A stretch of DNA of 64,000 nt from Pseudomonas khavaziana (GCF_019145205.1 NZ_JAHSTT010000015.1:62001-126000), one strand, 5' to 3'. Positions 7,844-18,189 are shown, numbered from the stretch's first letter. Made by a program: numbers and translations. The notes: generated from the letters alone by a model not told the origin.

Positions 7844-8611
7844 ATGGGGTTTGATCAGGTGCGTCAGCGCCGTTTGTCTGATGACATTGTCGAGCAGCTT
7901 GAGGGCATGATCCTTGAGGGCACGTTGAAGTCAGGCGAGCGCTTGCCGGCCGAGCGCGCTTTGGCTGAACAGTTTGGTGTGTCGCGCCCTTCATTGCGTG
8001 AGGCGATCCAGAAACTGGCGGCCAAGGGGTTGCTGGTCAGTCGCCAGGGCGGTGGCAACTATGTGGTGGATTCCCTGGGTTCGACCTTCAGCGATCCGCT
8101 GCTGCATTTATTGGAAAACAATCCCGAGGCGCAGCGGGATCTTTTAGAGTTTCGCCAGACGCTTGAGGCTTCCTGTGCCTACTACGCGGCGTTGCGCGCC
8201 ACGGAGGTCGACCGTGAACGGCTAACGGCAGCTTTTGAGGCGCTGCAGGATTGTTATGCGCGAGCCGATGAGGTGAGCCGAGTCGAGGAGGGCGCCGCAG
8301 ATGCGAGGTTTCACTTGGCGATTGCCGAGGCCAGTCATAACGCCGTGTTGCTGCACACCATTCGCGGCTTGTTCGACCTGCTCAAGCGGAACGTGGTGAC
8401 CAATATCGGCGGTATGTACCAGCAACGCACAGAGACTCGCGACATGTTGATCAGCCAGCACCGGGATTTGTACCTGGCAATCATTGAGGGGCGAGCCGAG
8501 CAAGCGCGCGAAGTCTCGACACGTCACCTGTTGTATGTGCAGGAAGTGCTGGAGGAGGTGCGTCAGGAGGTTCAGCGTGTAGCGCGAGCGGAACGACGTA
8601 AGGGCATGTAG
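7844..8611 (+). CDS. lldR: FadR-family GntR transcriptional regulator of lactate genes
   Basis: 255 residues. The N-terminal winged helix (ERLPAERALAEQFGVSRPSLREAIQKLAAKGLLVSRQGGGNYV, roughly residues 30-75) is typical GntR. The C-terminal all-helical FCD domain (LLEFRQTLEASCAYYAA, FHLAIAEASHNAVLLHTI, QHRDLYLAIIEG) binds a small organic acid. It is transcribed divergently from lldP, with the palindromic operator between them. By context it should be a lactate-relieved repressor. GlcC and PdhR share the fold, so the name rests on neighbours. Confidence 0.87.
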   Translation: MGFDQVRQRRLSDDIVEQLEGMILEGTLKSGERLPAERALAEQFGVSRPSLREAIQKLAAKGLLVSRQGGGNYVVDSLGSTFSDPLLHLLENNPEAQRDLLEFRQTLEASCAYYAALRATEVDRERLTAAFEALQDCYARADEVSRVEEGAADARFHLAIAEASHNAVLLHTIRGLFDLLKRNVVTNIGGMYQQRTETRDMLISQHRDLYLAIIEGRAEQAREVSTRHLLYVQEVLEEVRQEVQRVARAERRKGM

Positions 8612-8649
8612 CCACGGGCAAGGTGCCCGAGGCTATATCGTCGCAAGGG

Positions 8650-9132
8650 TTATTCTTCCTTGCCCTTGTTACGCACGGCGCGATGCAGTTCACGATTGGA
8701 ATCGCGCTCGCGTTCGGTATCGCGCTTGTCGTATTCCTTCTTGCCCTTGCCCAGTGCGATTTCGCACTTGACCAAGTGCTTGCTCCAGTACCACGACAAG
8801 CAAACGCAGGCGTAACCTTTTTGCTGCACGGCCGCGGCGAGTTTTTCGAGCTCGCGGGCATTGAGCAATAGCTTGCGCGTGCGCACCGGGTCGGCAATCA
8901 CGTGGGTGCTCGCGGTGGTCAGCGGGGTGATATGACTGCCGAGCAGCCATGCCTCGCCATCCTTGAGCAGCACATAGCTGTCGACCAGCTGCAGTTTGCT
9001 GGCACGCAGACTCTTTACTTCCCAGCCGGCCAGGACCAGACCAGCCTCGAACCGATGCTCGATGAAGTAATCGTGTCGCGCCTTTTTATTTTGCGCGATG
9101 GTCCCTGTGGGGTGTTTCTTTTGTTTAGCCAT
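8650..9132 (-). CDS. smpB: SsrA-binding protein
   Basis: 160 residues from the ATG at 9132. SmpB binds the tRNA-like end of tmRNA and brings it to stalled ribosomes. The OB-fold core (QNKKARHDYFIEHRFEAG, GWEVKSLRA, DSYVLLKDGEAWLLGSHI) is complete, and the basic C-terminal tail (KGKKEYDKRDTERERD) that enters the mRNA channel is present. The open frame extends far upstream of 9132, but that part has no family likeness and MAKQKKHPTGTIAQNKKARH is the standard start. Its RNA partner ssrA lies at 2106-2503. It converges with lldR. Confidence 0.98.
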   Translation of the reverse strand: MAKQKKHPTGTIAQNKKARHDYFIEHRFEAGLVLAGWEVKSLRASKLQLVDSYVLLKDGEAWLLGSHITPLTTASTHVIADPVRTRKLLLNARELEKLAAAVQQKGYACVCLSWYWSKHLVKCEIALGKGKKEYDKRDTERERDSNRELHRAVRNKGKEE

Positions 9133-9300
9133 AGGGGCGGCATTATAGGGAGTTGCGAGCTTGTCGGCTACGGTCAACCTGCGTGCTTGAGCGTGTTGGA
9201 TGAATCCCGGACAATACGGGCAGTTCTTAGGTTTTTTTCTCTCGCGGATCGGGCTGTACTTTCGCGATGTTTGCCGCTCAGCAGTGGAAGTAACGCTCAC

Positions 9301-9735
9301 ATGACGACGCATATTCAACGTTCGGCCCTGTTGCCCTATCCAGCGCAGGCGCTCTATGACCTGGTCAACGACGTGGCGCGTTACCCGGAGTTCCTGCCTT
9401 GGTGCTCGACTGCCGAGGTCTTGGAGAGCAGTGACGAGCACATGGTTGCCAGTGTCGGGGTCGCCAAGGGCGGTCTTAGCCAGCATTTTGTGACGCGCAA
9501 TGTGCTGGTGCCTGGCAAATCCATTGAAATGAATTTGCAGGAAGGGCCGTTCACTCAGTTGCATGGGGTATGGGTATTCAAAGCGCTGACCGATAAGGCC
9601 TGCAAGATCAGCCTGGATCTGTCATTTGATTATGCCGGCCCCATTGTGCGTGCCACGCTGGGGCCTTTGTTCAATCAGGCCGCTAATACGCTGGTGGACG
9701 CGTTCTGCCAGCGGGCCAAGCAATTGCATGGTTGA
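9301..9735 (+). CDS. ratA: RatA-family START/coenzyme Q-binding protein
   Basis: 144 residues forming one SRPBCC/polyketide-cyclase fold: RSALLPYPAQALYDLVNDVARYPEFLPWC at the start and FNQAANTLVDAFCQRAKQ as the C-terminal helix. Homologues are either the RatA protein reported to block 70S assembly in E. coli or Coq10-like ubiquinone-binding proteins; the sequence alone does not separate these. It overlaps the next gene, ratB, by 8 nt. It is divergent from smpB across 168 bp, the same pairing as in other gamma-proteobacteria. Confidence 0.93.
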   Translation: MTTHIQRSALLPYPAQALYDLVNDVARYPEFLPWCSTAEVLESSDEHMVASVGVAKGGLSQHFVTRNVLVPGKSIEMNLQEGPFTQLHGVWVFKALTDKACKISLDLSFDYAGPIVRATLGPLFNQAANTLVDAFCQRAKQLHG

Positions 9736-10030
9736 GATTGAAGTGGTGTATGCCGCGGTGGATCGCCAGGTTTTGTTGGCGGTGACAATGCCCGAGGGCA
9801 CCAGCCTGAGAGCGGCGGTCCTGGCGTCGGGAATCGCACGGCAATTTCCGGACCTGGTGTTGGCCTACTGCCCGTTGGGAATCTTCGGTAAGGTGGTGGC
9901 GGATGCTGATGTGCGTGCTGTGCAACCCGGTGATCGAATTGAAATCTACCGGCCGCTGCTTGCGGACCCCAAGGAAGTGCGCAGGCTGCGTGCGGCTAAA
10001 GCTGCGATGAGCAGGCAGCAAAATTCATAA
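9728..10030 (+). CDS. ratB: RnfH/RatB-family ubiquitin-like-fold protein
   Basis: 100 residues, starting at the ATG at 9728 inside the end of ratA (8-nt overlap, suggesting translational coupling). It has a beta-grasp fold with marks VEIEVVYA, LGIFGKVV, VQPGDRIEIYRPLLADPKEVRR. Its biochemical role is not established; it is named by its constant pairing with ratA. The C-terminal end is basic and probably disordered. A bidirectional terminator follows. Confidence 0.9.
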   Translation: MVEIEVVYAAVDRQVLLAVTMPEGTSLRAAVLASGIARQFPDLVLAYCPLGIFGKVVADADVRAVQPGDRIEIYRPLLADPKEVRRLRAAKAAMSRQQNS

Positions 10031-10051
10031 GCCGGCCAAATGGCAGGCAAC

Positions 10052-10077
10052 AAAAAGCCCGGCATGCCGGGCTTTTT
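10052..10077. terminator. bidirectional terminator between ratB and bamE
   Basis: A perfect palindrome with stem GCCCGGC and A/T flanks of five bases on each side (core AGCCCGGCATGCCGGGCT) lies between two convergent genes, so it can stop both. Confidence 0.9.
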
Positions 10078-10093
10078 ATCGAGCGCGGCAAAA

Positions 10094-10621
10094 TTACTGC
10101 GGGTCGGTGTCCAGAGGCTGCGGCGTCGGGACGGGAACAGTTTCCACGCCGTCGACGTCTTTTTGGATCTGGTCCAGCAGCGAGCCTGGCTTGGCCGGCA
10201 CCTCGGATTTCGGCTTTTCAGCTTCCTGCACAGGTGCGGTCACGTTGGTGCCGCTGTCCTTGCCCAGCAGCGCTTCATCGCGGCTCACGCCGGGCATGAA
10301 GTCACCGGACAGGCTGACAAGCTGGTCATTGCCGTTGAAGACGACACTGACGCGCTCCTGTTGGCGTTCACCGCCACCTGGCTGGAGGCTATAGAGATAA
10401 TCCCAGCGATCGGCATGGAAAGTGTCGGTCAGCAGGGGGTTGCCCATAATAAACCGTACTTGCCGTCGGGTCATTCCCGGGCGTAACTGGTCTATCATGT
10501 CCTGCGTGACGACATTGCCCTGCTGGATGTCGATTTTGTAAACCCCGGGGAATGAACAACCGGCGAGTGCGAGCAGTCCCACAAAGGTGAAACTGGTTAG
10601 CAAGAGCTTGGTGTTTTGCAT
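10094..10621 (-). CDS. bamE: outer-membrane assembly lipoprotein BamE (OmlA/SmpA)
   Basis: 175 residues. The signal sequence ends in the lipobox LAGC (Cys at about residue 22), so it is a lipoprotein sent to the outer membrane as part of the BAM complex. The BamE domain follows: YKIDIQQGNVVTQDMIDQLRPGMTRRQVRFIMGNPLLTDTFHADRWDYLYS. The C-terminal 60 residues are Pro/Glu-rich and variable. It is longer than E. coli BamE (about 113 residues), as is usual in Pseudomonas. It is divergent from fur, sharing a 98-bp intergenic region. Confidence 0.95.
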   Translation of the reverse strand: MQNTKLLLTSFTFVGLLALAGCSFPGVYKIDIQQGNVVTQDMIDQLRPGMTRRQVRFIMGNPLLTDTFHADRWDYLYSLQPGGGERQQERVSVVFNGNDQLVSLSGDFMPGVSRDEALLGKDSGTNVTAPVQEAEKPKSEVPAKPGSLLDQIQKDVDGVETVPVPTPQPLDTDPQ

Positions 10622-10719
10622 CGGTGGGCGACTTCCACTATCTTGGCTGGGACAACGTAAACGCCGATCATACCCGTATTAAGAGAAGCTGCGAAGCAGC
10701 ATCCGCGAGAAAGCTAACC

Positions 10720-11124
10720 ATGGTTGAAAATAGCGAACTACGCAAAGCCGGTCTCAAAGTGACTCTGCCACGAGTCAAGATTCTACAAATGCTCGATTCT
10801 GCTGAGCAGCGCCACATGAGTGCCGAGGATGTCTACAAGGCGCTGATGGAGTCTAACGAGGACGTCGGCTTGGCCACGGTTTACCGTGTGCTGACCCAGT
10901 TTGAAGCCGCAGGGCTGGTGGTTCGTCATAATTTCGACGGCGGTCATGCGGTGTTCGAATTGGCCGACGGTGGTCACCATGACCACATGGTTGACCTGGA
11001 TACCAATGAGGTTATCGAGTTCACCAGTCCTGAAATCGAGGCGCTGCAGCATAAGATCGCTGAGGAGCATGGGTTCGATTTGGTCGACCATAATCTGGTC
11101 TTGTACATCCGTAAGAAAAAGTAA
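10720..11124 (+). CDS. fur: ferric uptake regulator
   Basis: 134 residues. Winged-helix DNA-binding domain in the first 80 (LKVTLPRVKILQMLD, DVGLATVYRVLTQFEAAGLV) and a metal-binding dimerisation domain with the His-rich GGHHDHMVD. It lacks the CxxC pairs of enteric Fur at the C-terminus, which is normal for Pseudomonas Fur. The ATG at 10720 gives the standard N-terminus MVENSELRKAGLKVTLPR. It is a global iron-responsive repressor; a candidate Fur site precedes hmuT in this window (62714-62734). Confidence 0.98.
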   Translation: MVENSELRKAGLKVTLPRVKILQMLDSAEQRHMSAEDVYKALMESNEDVGLATVYRVLTQFEAAGLVVRHNFDGGHAVFELADGGHHDHMVDLDTNEVIEFTSPEIEALQHKIAEEHGFDLVDHNLVLYIRKKK

Positions 11125-11156
11125 AAATCGACGCAGATGTGCTCTGTGAAACGATT

Positions 11157-11180
11157 GAAGGCGACCCCAGGGTCGCCTTC
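11157..11180. terminator. fur/recN convergent terminator
   Basis: Eleven-bp stem GAAGGCGACCC / GGGTCGCCTTC with a CA loop, in the 84-bp gap between the convergent genes fur and recN. The T-tract is weak. Confidence 0.72.
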
Positions 11181-11208
11181 GTGCTTTCTATAAGACGGAA
11201 ATACCAGT

Positions 11209-12882
11209 TCAGGCCTTGGCGGCCACGACCATTTTTTTCGCGTGAGCCAAGGACTCCTTGGTCAAGTCGATACCGCCGAGCATCCGCGCCACCTCTTCTA
11301 CCCGCTCCGATTTGTTCAGCTTGGAGACGGCCGTATGCGTCGCGTCATTGCCTCGCACCTTGTGCACAAATAAATGCTGATGACCCTGGGCGGCCACTTG
11401 CGGCAAGTGAGTTACCGTAAGCACCTGCCCACGATCCCCCAGGCGGCGCAACAACTGGCCGACAATCTCTGCGGTCGGCCCGCCAATGCCAACGTCTACC
11501 TCGTCGAATACCAGCGTCGGAACTCGTGAGGTTTGGGCGGTAATCACTTGGATCGCCAGGCTGATTCGCGACAGCTCGCCACCGGACGCCACTTTGGCCA
11601 AGGCCTTGAGAGGTTGTCCGGGGTTGGCGCTGACCAGCAGTTCTACTTGCTCCAGCCCATGGGGTTGCAGTTCATGGCTGGCATTTGCGCGTAGTTCGAT
11701 GGTAAAGCGTCCGCCCGGCATGCCCAGGCGCTGGATTTCTTGCTCAACAGCACTGGCCAGGCTGGTGGCTGCTTGCTGGCGCAGGTCGCTCAACTCCCGG
11801 GCCTTTTCTTGATAATGGCGGGCAAACGAAGCGAGTTCCTCGCCCAGCCGCTCGATGGATTCGTCGTTCGCGTTCAGCGTCTCGATTTCATCCAGCAATT
11901 TCTGCTGCATGGCGGCGACTTCTGTGGGCTGGATTCGATGCTTGCGTGCCAGGGTATAGATGGTATCCAGGCGCTCTTCTATTTCCTGCAGGCGCGCTGG
12001 ATCGGCATCGAAATGGTCCAGAAAGCGATTCAGTTCGCCGACCGCTTCCTCAACCTGGATCTGTGCGCTGGTCAGCAGGGTGGTGGCTTCATTCAGCGAG
12101 CCGGAAGCGTTGTTCACGCTGGACAGGCGATTGAGGCTGGCGGTCAGTGCGTTGAGCACATTGCCGGAATCGCTCTCACTGCATTGCTCGACCACCTGGC
12201 GGCATATACCTAGCAGGGTCTCGGCATTGGTCAGGTTCTTGTGTTCCTGTTCAAGCTGCTCCAGCTCGTTCTCACCCAGGCCCAGGCTTTCGAGTTCTTC
12301 CAGCTGATAGCTGAGCAACTGGTGGCGGGCACGTTGTTCATCGCCGGAGTTGGAGAGGCGTTCCAGCTCCTGGCGCGTCTGGCGCCAACGTTGGGCAGCC
12401 AGTTGAACTTGACGGGCAAGATCGGTGGCGCCGGCGTATTCATCGAGCAGACGGCGGTGGGTATCGGTTTTCAGCAGGGATTGGTGTTCGTGCTGGCTGT
12501 GGATATCGATGAGCAGCTCACCCAGGGCTTTCAAGTCGCCAAGGGGGCAAGGCGTGCCGTTGATATAGCCGCGGGAGCGCCCTTCGGCAGTGATCACCCG
12601 GCGCAGGATGCAAGGCCCTTCATTATTCAGATCGCGCTCGGCAAGCCATGCCTCGGCTTCAGGAATATCCGCAAGGTCGAAGGTGGCCAGGATATCGGCT
12701 TTGTCGGAGCCAGGGCGTACCACGCCACTGTCGGCGCGGTCGCCGAGGGTCAGACCGAGAGCGTCGAGCATGATCGACTTGCCGGCGCCGGTCTCGCCTG
12801 TGATTACGCTCATCCCGCGATCCAGTTCAAGGTCCAGGTGTTCAACAATGGCGTAGTTGTGTACAGACAGGTGCACCAGCAT
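11209..12882 (-). CDS. recN: DNA repair protein RecN (SMC-like ATPase)
   Basis: 557 residues. N-terminal Walker A GETGAGKS near residue 30, a long central coiled coil (Glu/Gln/Leu-rich, about 160-370), and C-terminal signature and Walker B regions (ASGGELSRISLAIQV, VPTLVFDEVDVGIGG). RecN holds broken chromosome ends together during recombinational repair. A LexA box lies 25 bp upstream of the start codon, so it should be strongly SOS-induced. It is convergent with fur and divergent from grpE. Confidence 0.98.
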   Translation of the reverse strand: MLVHLSVHNYAIVEHLDLELDRGMSVITGETGAGKSIMLDALGLTLGDRADSGVVRPGSDKADILATFDLADIPEAEAWLAERDLNNEGPCILRRVITAEGRSRGYINGTPCPLGDLKALGELLIDIHSQHEHQSLLKTDTHRRLLDEYAGATDLARQVQLAAQRWRQTRQELERLSNSGDEQRARHQLLSYQLEELESLGLGENELEQLEQEHKNLTNAETLLGICRQVVEQCSESDSGNVLNALTASLNRLSSVNNASGSLNEATTLLTSAQIQVEEAVGELNRFLDHFDADPARLQEIEERLDTIYTLARKHRIQPTEVAAMQQKLLDEIETLNANDESIERLGEELASFARHYQEKARELSDLRQQAATSLASAVEQEIQRLGMPGGRFTIELRANASHELQPHGLEQVELLVSANPGQPLKALAKVASGGELSRISLAIQVITAQTSRVPTLVFDEVDVGIGGPTAEIVGQLLRRLGDRGQVLTVTHLPQVAAQGHQHLFVHKVRGNDATHTAVSKLNKSERVEEVARMLGGIDLTKESLAHAKKMVVAAKA

Positions 12883-12906
12883 GACGGCCGCTCCCAGGCT
12901 TTAGGT

Positions 12907-12922
12907 CTGGTTATTTATACAG
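12907..12922 (-). promoter_or_regulatory. LexA (SOS) box of recN
   Basis: On the recN sense strand the site reads CTGTATAAATAACCAG, a CTG-N10-CAG LexA box with an AT-rich centre, placed just upstream of the recN start as in other gamma-proteobacteria. Confidence 0.87.
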
Positions 12923-13055
12923 TGTTTTGTTTAAGGCTGACAATCCTGACGCTTAGCTCGATTTGCTTGATTAATGCATTTTCTTAGCGCGATGCGGAAT
13001 GAGGGCGCAGGAAATGATCCAGCGCATGCGAAAGACTTTTGGTAACGCCTGCGCC

Positions 13056-13084
13056 CTTGAACCTGGAAATTGTGGCCCCATATA
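13056..13084 (+). promoter_or_regulatory. sigma-32 heat-shock promoter of grpE
   Basis: CTTGAA at 13056 and CCCCATATA at 13076, separated by 14 bp, match the sigma-32 consensus. The site is 52 bp before the grpE ATG. Confidence 0.82.
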
Positions 13085-13136
13085 CCGGAACAGAAGCGCG
13101 AGTTGAGTTCGCGCATGATTTTGAAAGGAGAAATCT

Positions 13137-13697
13137 ATGGCTGACGAACAGACGCAGGATACGCAAACTCCAGACGCCAACGCGGCTGCCGGTGATGAGC
13201 TGGCAACACGCGTGCAAGTGCTCGAAGAGCAATTGTCCGCTGCGCAGGATCAATCTTTGCGTGTTGCCGCCGATCTGCAGAACGTCCGCCGCCGTGCCGA
13301 GCAGGACGTAGAAAAGGCTCACAAATTCGCGCTGGAAAAATTCGCCGGTGATCTGCTGCCGATCATCGACAGCCTGGAGCGTGGTCTTGAGTTGTCCAAT
13401 CCGGACGACGAAAACATCCGTCCCATGCGCGAAGGCATCGAGCTGACCCTGAAAATGTTCCAGGACACCCTGAAGCGTTATCAGCTGGAAGCTATCGATC
13501 CGCAAGGCGGTGAGCCGTTCAACGCTGAGCATCACCAAGCCATGGCCATGCAGGAAAGCCATGACCTGGAGCCCAACAGCGTAATGAAGGTGTTCCAGAA
13601 GGGTTACCAGCTCAACGGCCGCTTGATGCGCCCGGCAATGGTGGTGGTGAGCAAGGCTCCTGCACCCGCTGCACCTTCTATTGATGAGCAGGCTTGA
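13137..13697 (+). CDS. grpE: nucleotide exchange factor GrpE
   Basis: 186 residues. It releases ADP from DnaK. The N-terminal 40 residues are acidic and disordered, followed by a long helix (LEEQLSAAQDQSLRVAADLQNVRRRAEQDVEKAHKFALEKFAGDLLPIIDSLERGL) and the beta-wing (GEPFNAEHHQAMAMQE, VFQKGYQLNGRLMRPAMVVVSK). AAGGAG lies 7 bp before the ATG. First gene of the grpE-dnaK-dnaJ heat-shock cluster, with a sigma-32 promoter upstream. Confidence 0.98.
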   Translation: MADEQTQDTQTPDANAAAGDELATRVQVLEEQLSAAQDQSLRVAADLQNVRRRAEQDVEKAHKFALEKFAGDLLPIIDSLERGLELSNPDDENIRPMREGIELTLKMFQDTLKRYQLEAIDPQGGEPFNAEHHQAMAMQESHDLEPNSVMKVFQKGYQLNGRLMRPAMVVVSKAPAPAAPSIDEQA

Positions 13698-13721
13698 AAT
13701 CCGCCGCAAGGCCCCCATCTA
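13693..13721 (+). promoter_or_regulatory. sigma-32 promoter of dnaK, overlapping the grpE stop codon
   Basis: CTTGAAA at 13693-13699 and CCCCATCTA at 13713-13721 are separated by 13 bp, a near-consensus sigma-32 promoter. The -35 element contains the grpE TGA. It gives dnaK a second, independent heat-shock promoter. Confidence 0.83.
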
Positions 13722-13799
13722 TAAGTCAAGCGTTTAAGTGCTACCGCAGTTAGCCACCACTGCTGCGGCAAAAAAATTCAAGTTTCGGGAGAGTAAATC

Positions 13800-15716
<1,917 letters not shown>

Positions 15717-15732
15717 GTTGGTTGCCCGGTTG

Positions 15733-15787
15733 ACCGCTGACAAGCGGTGGCTGGTAGGATGTCGCCGCGCGGGAGCTAGCTCCCGCG
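15733..15787 (+). other. dnaK-dnaJ intergenic hairpins
   Basis: The 317-bp gap between dnaK and dnaJ holds a 6-bp stem ACCGCT / AGCGGT at 15733-15748 and a 20-bp perfect palindrome CGCGGGAGCTAGCTCCCGCG at 15768-15787. There is no T-tract. The palindrome resembles the GGGAGC...GCTCCC cores of fluorescent-pseudomonad REP sequences, but only one arm is present. I see no gene in the rest of the gap. Confidence 0.5.
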
Positions 15788-16033
15788 TTGGCGTGTCTGG
15801 GGTATGCGAATTTTTACAGCATGCGACAACGCTCGGATGCTGGCGGTGTGACCGGGAATGCTCCTGCTTTCCGAATGACAGTCACCGCGTTTTTGGCCGG
15901 GTCCCTGGCTGAAAGCAGTAATGACCAGGATCGTTGAATTGACGTGAGTTGGGTCCGGGCCTGTATTGGGGCTCAACGAGTTTGGCAGGGTTCAGGAGGG
16001 CCAGGCCGGACGTCCTTAAGAGTGCAAAGACTT

Positions 16034-17158
16034 ATGGCAAAGCGTGACTATTACGAAGTGTTGGGTGTGGAGCGCGGGGCCAGCGAAGCGGACCTGAAAA
16101 AGGCCTACCGCCGCCTGGCAATGAAGCACCACCCGGACCGTAATCCGGATAACAAAGAATCCGAAGAGATGTTCAAGGAGGCCAATGAGGCCTACGAATG
16201 CCTTTGTGATCCCAACAAGCGTGCGGCCTACGACCAGTATGGGCATGCCGGCGTCGACCCGGGCATGGGTGGCGGCGGTGCCGGTTTTGGTGGCCAGAAC
16301 TTCTCCGATATTTTTGGCGACGTGTTCAGCGACTTCTTTGGCGGTGGCCGCGGTGGTCAGCGTGGCGGTGCCCAGCGTGGCAGTGACCTGCGCTACACCC
16401 TGGAGCTGAATCTGGAAGAGGCCGTGCGCGGCACCAGCGTCAACATCCGTGTGCCGACGCTGGTTAACTGCAAGCCGTGCGACGGTTCGGGGGCGAAAAA
16501 AGGCTCTTCGCCGATTACGTGCCCGACCTGTGGTGGTATCGGTCAGGTACGCATGCAGCAGGGGTTCTTCTCGGTGCAGCAAACCTGCCCGCGTTGCCAT
16601 GGCCAGGGCAAGATCATTTCTGATCCATGCGACTCCTGCCACGGCGAAGGCCGCGTTGAAGAGTACAAGACCCTCTCGGTGAAAGTGCCGGCAGGTGTGG
16701 ATACCGGTGATCGTATTCGCCTGTCGGGCGAAGGCGAGGCGGGGACGCAGGGCGGCCCGACGGGCGACTTGTACGTGGTGATCAATGTGCGCGAGCACTC
16801 GATCTTCCAGCGCGATGGCAAGCATCTGTTCTGTGAGGTGCCGATCAGCTTTGTCGATGCAGCCTTGGGTGGCGAGCTGGAGATTCCGACCCTTGATGGC
16901 CGGGTCAAGCTCAAAATTCCCGAAGGCACTCAAACCGGCAAGCAGTTCCGCATTCGCGGCAAAGGCGTTGCGCCGGTTCGCGGAGGTGGTGCGGGTGACC
17001 TGATGTGCCGTGTAGCGGTAGAAACCCCGGTGAACCTGGGACGGCGCCAGCGCGAATTGCTCGAAGAGTTCCGTAGTTCGTTGGAGGGTGACGATTCCCA
17101 TTCGCCGAAGACCACAGGCTTTTTCGATGGCGTGAAGCGCTTCTTCGGCGACCTGTAA
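16034..17158 (+). CDS. dnaJ: chaperone protein DnaJ (Hsp40)
   Basis: 374 residues from the ATG at 16034 (MAKRDYYEVLGVERG). J domain with the HPD motif in MKHHPDRNPDN, Gly/Phe-rich linker (about 75-125), four zinc repeats (CKPCDGSG, CPTCGGIG, CPRCHGQG, CDSCHGEG), then the C-terminal peptide-binding domains. It delivers clients to DnaK and stimulates its ATPase. The open frame upstream to 15944 is not family-like. An 11-bp gap leads to dapB. Confidence 0.98.
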   Translation: MAKRDYYEVLGVERGASEADLKKAYRRLAMKHHPDRNPDNKESEEMFKEANEAYECLCDPNKRAAYDQYGHAGVDPGMGGGGAGFGGQNFSDIFGDVFSDFFGGGRGGQRGGAQRGSDLRYTLELNLEEAVRGTSVNIRVPTLVNCKPCDGSGAKKGSSPITCPTCGGIGQVRMQQGFFSVQQTCPRCHGQGKIISDPCDSCHGEGRVEEYKTLSVKVPAGVDTGDRIRLSGEGEAGTQGGPTGDLYVVINVREHSIFQRDGKHLFCEVPISFVDAALGGELEIPTLDGRVKLKIPEGTQTGKQFRIRGKGVAPVRGGGAGDLMCRVAVETPVNLGRRQRELLEEFRSSLEGDDSHSPKTTGFFDGVKRFFGDL

Positions 17159-17168
17159 GGAAGTGGAT

Positions 17169-17975
17169 ATGCGACGTATAGCCGTAATGGGCGCTGCTGG
17201 GCGCATGGGCAAAACGCTGGTCGAGGCGGTGCAGCAGCGTTCGCCGGCCTCTGGGCTGACCGCGGCGATCGTTCGCCCGGGCAGCACCTTGATTGGCGCA
17301 GATGCAGGTGAATTGGCCTCGTTGGGGCGCATCGGTGTTTCGTTGTCGGGCAGTCTTGAGCAGGTGGCTGAGGAGTTCGACGTATTGATCGACTTCACCC
17401 TGCCGGATGTGATGCTGAAAAACCTGGCGTTCTGCCGCAGGGCAGGCAAGGCCATGGTGATTGGCACAACGGGCTTGAGTGCTGAGCAGAAGCAATTGCT
17501 GGTGGAGGCGGGCAAGGACATCCCCATCGTCTTCGCCGCCAATTTCAGCGTCGGCGTGAACCTGTCGCTCAAGTTGCTGGATCTGGCGGCGCGCGTGCTA
17601 GGCGATGAAGCGGATATCGAGATTATCGAGACCCATCACCGGCACAAGATCGATGCGCCTTCAGGCACTGCTCTGCGTATGGGGGAAGCTATTGCTGATG
17701 CGCTGGGTCGCGATCTGTCGAAAGTGGCTGTCTACGGGCGTGAAGGTCATACCGGCGAGCGTGCGCGAGACACCATTGGCTTCGCGACTGTGCGCGGTGG
17801 CGATGTGGTGGGTGATCACACCGTATTGTTCGCTACCGAAGGCGAGCGCTTGGAGATCACGCACAAGGCCTCAAGCCGCATGACGTTCGCCAAGGGTGCG
17901 GTACGTGCTGCGCTCTGGTTGGAAGGGCGTGAGCCGGGTCTGTATGACATGCGCGATGTGCTGGATCTGCACTAA
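17169..17975 (+). CDS. dapB: 4-hydroxy-tetrahydrodipicolinate reductase
   Basis: 268 residues. NAD(P)-dependent reduction step of lysine and diaminopimelate synthesis. Rossmann motif VMGAAGRMGKTL at the N-terminus, GTTGLS near residue 100, and the substrate loop ETHHRHKIDAPSGTA near 155 with the catalytic His and Lys. The ATG at 17169 sits 6 nt after GGAAG; a GTG at 17163 is in frame but worse placed. Only 10 bp separate it from dnaJ, so the two are probably co-transcribed. Confidence 0.97.
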   Translation: MRRIAVMGAAGRMGKTLVEAVQQRSPASGLTAAIVRPGSTLIGADAGELASLGRIGVSLSGSLEQVAEEFDVLIDFTLPDVMLKNLAFCRRAGKAMVIGTTGLSAEQKQLLVEAGKDIPIVFAANFSVGVNLSLKLLDLAARVLGDEADIEIIETHHRHKIDAPSGTALRMGEAIADALGRDLSKVAVYGREGHTGERARDTIGFATVRGGDVVGDHTVLFATEGERLEITHKASSRMTFAKGAVRAALWLEGREPGLYDMRDVLDLH

Positions 17976-17984
17976 CCAGTAGCT

Positions 17985-18022
17985 AAAACGGGGCTCCAGG
18001 ATTATCCTGAGGCCCCGTTTTT
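17985..18022 (+). terminator. terminator after dapB
   Basis: AAAACGGGGC pairs with GCCCCGTTTT, with an inner CAGGA / TCCTG stem, followed by a T run. Closes the dnaJ-dapB unit. Confidence 0.88.
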
Positions 18023-18151
18023 AACCGCTAAGCGACGTCCTGTCGCATTCTCCTGCCTTTAAGGCTCATTAGCGGTGGACCAAAAAAGCCTTTTTCTGTA
18101 AGCTACAGCTTTAGTGTGTCCACTAAAAGCGCGCAGAATAATTCAGTGAAG

Positions 18152-18189
18152 AAGCGGGGTGACGTGTCCATACGTCACTCCGCTTTTTT
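18152..18189 (+). terminator. terminator-like hairpin in the carA leader (attenuator candidate)
   Basis: AAGCGGGGTGACGT pairs with ACGTCACTCCGCTT (14 bp, one G-U) around a 6-nt loop and runs into six T, ending 46 bp before the carA start. dapB already has its own terminator 130 bp earlier. Just upstream, TTTAGTG / CACTAAA forms a smaller hairpin. The position in the carA leader suggests conditional termination. Confidence 0.75.

Noticed and set aside
8650..9564. A 304-residue version of SmpB starting far upstream
   Set aside because: The extra 144 residues lie antisense to ratA and are not family-like; the standard start is the ATG at 9132.
15768..15787. The dnaK-dnaJ palindrome as a REP element
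   Set aside because: It lacks the TAGGAGCGAGCTTGCTCGCG form of the two clear REPINs and has no partner copy; kept only as a hairpin.
16016..17572. A minus-strand open frame spanning dnaJ and the start of dapB
   Set aside because: It covers two well-supported plus-strand genes and shows no recognisable domain.
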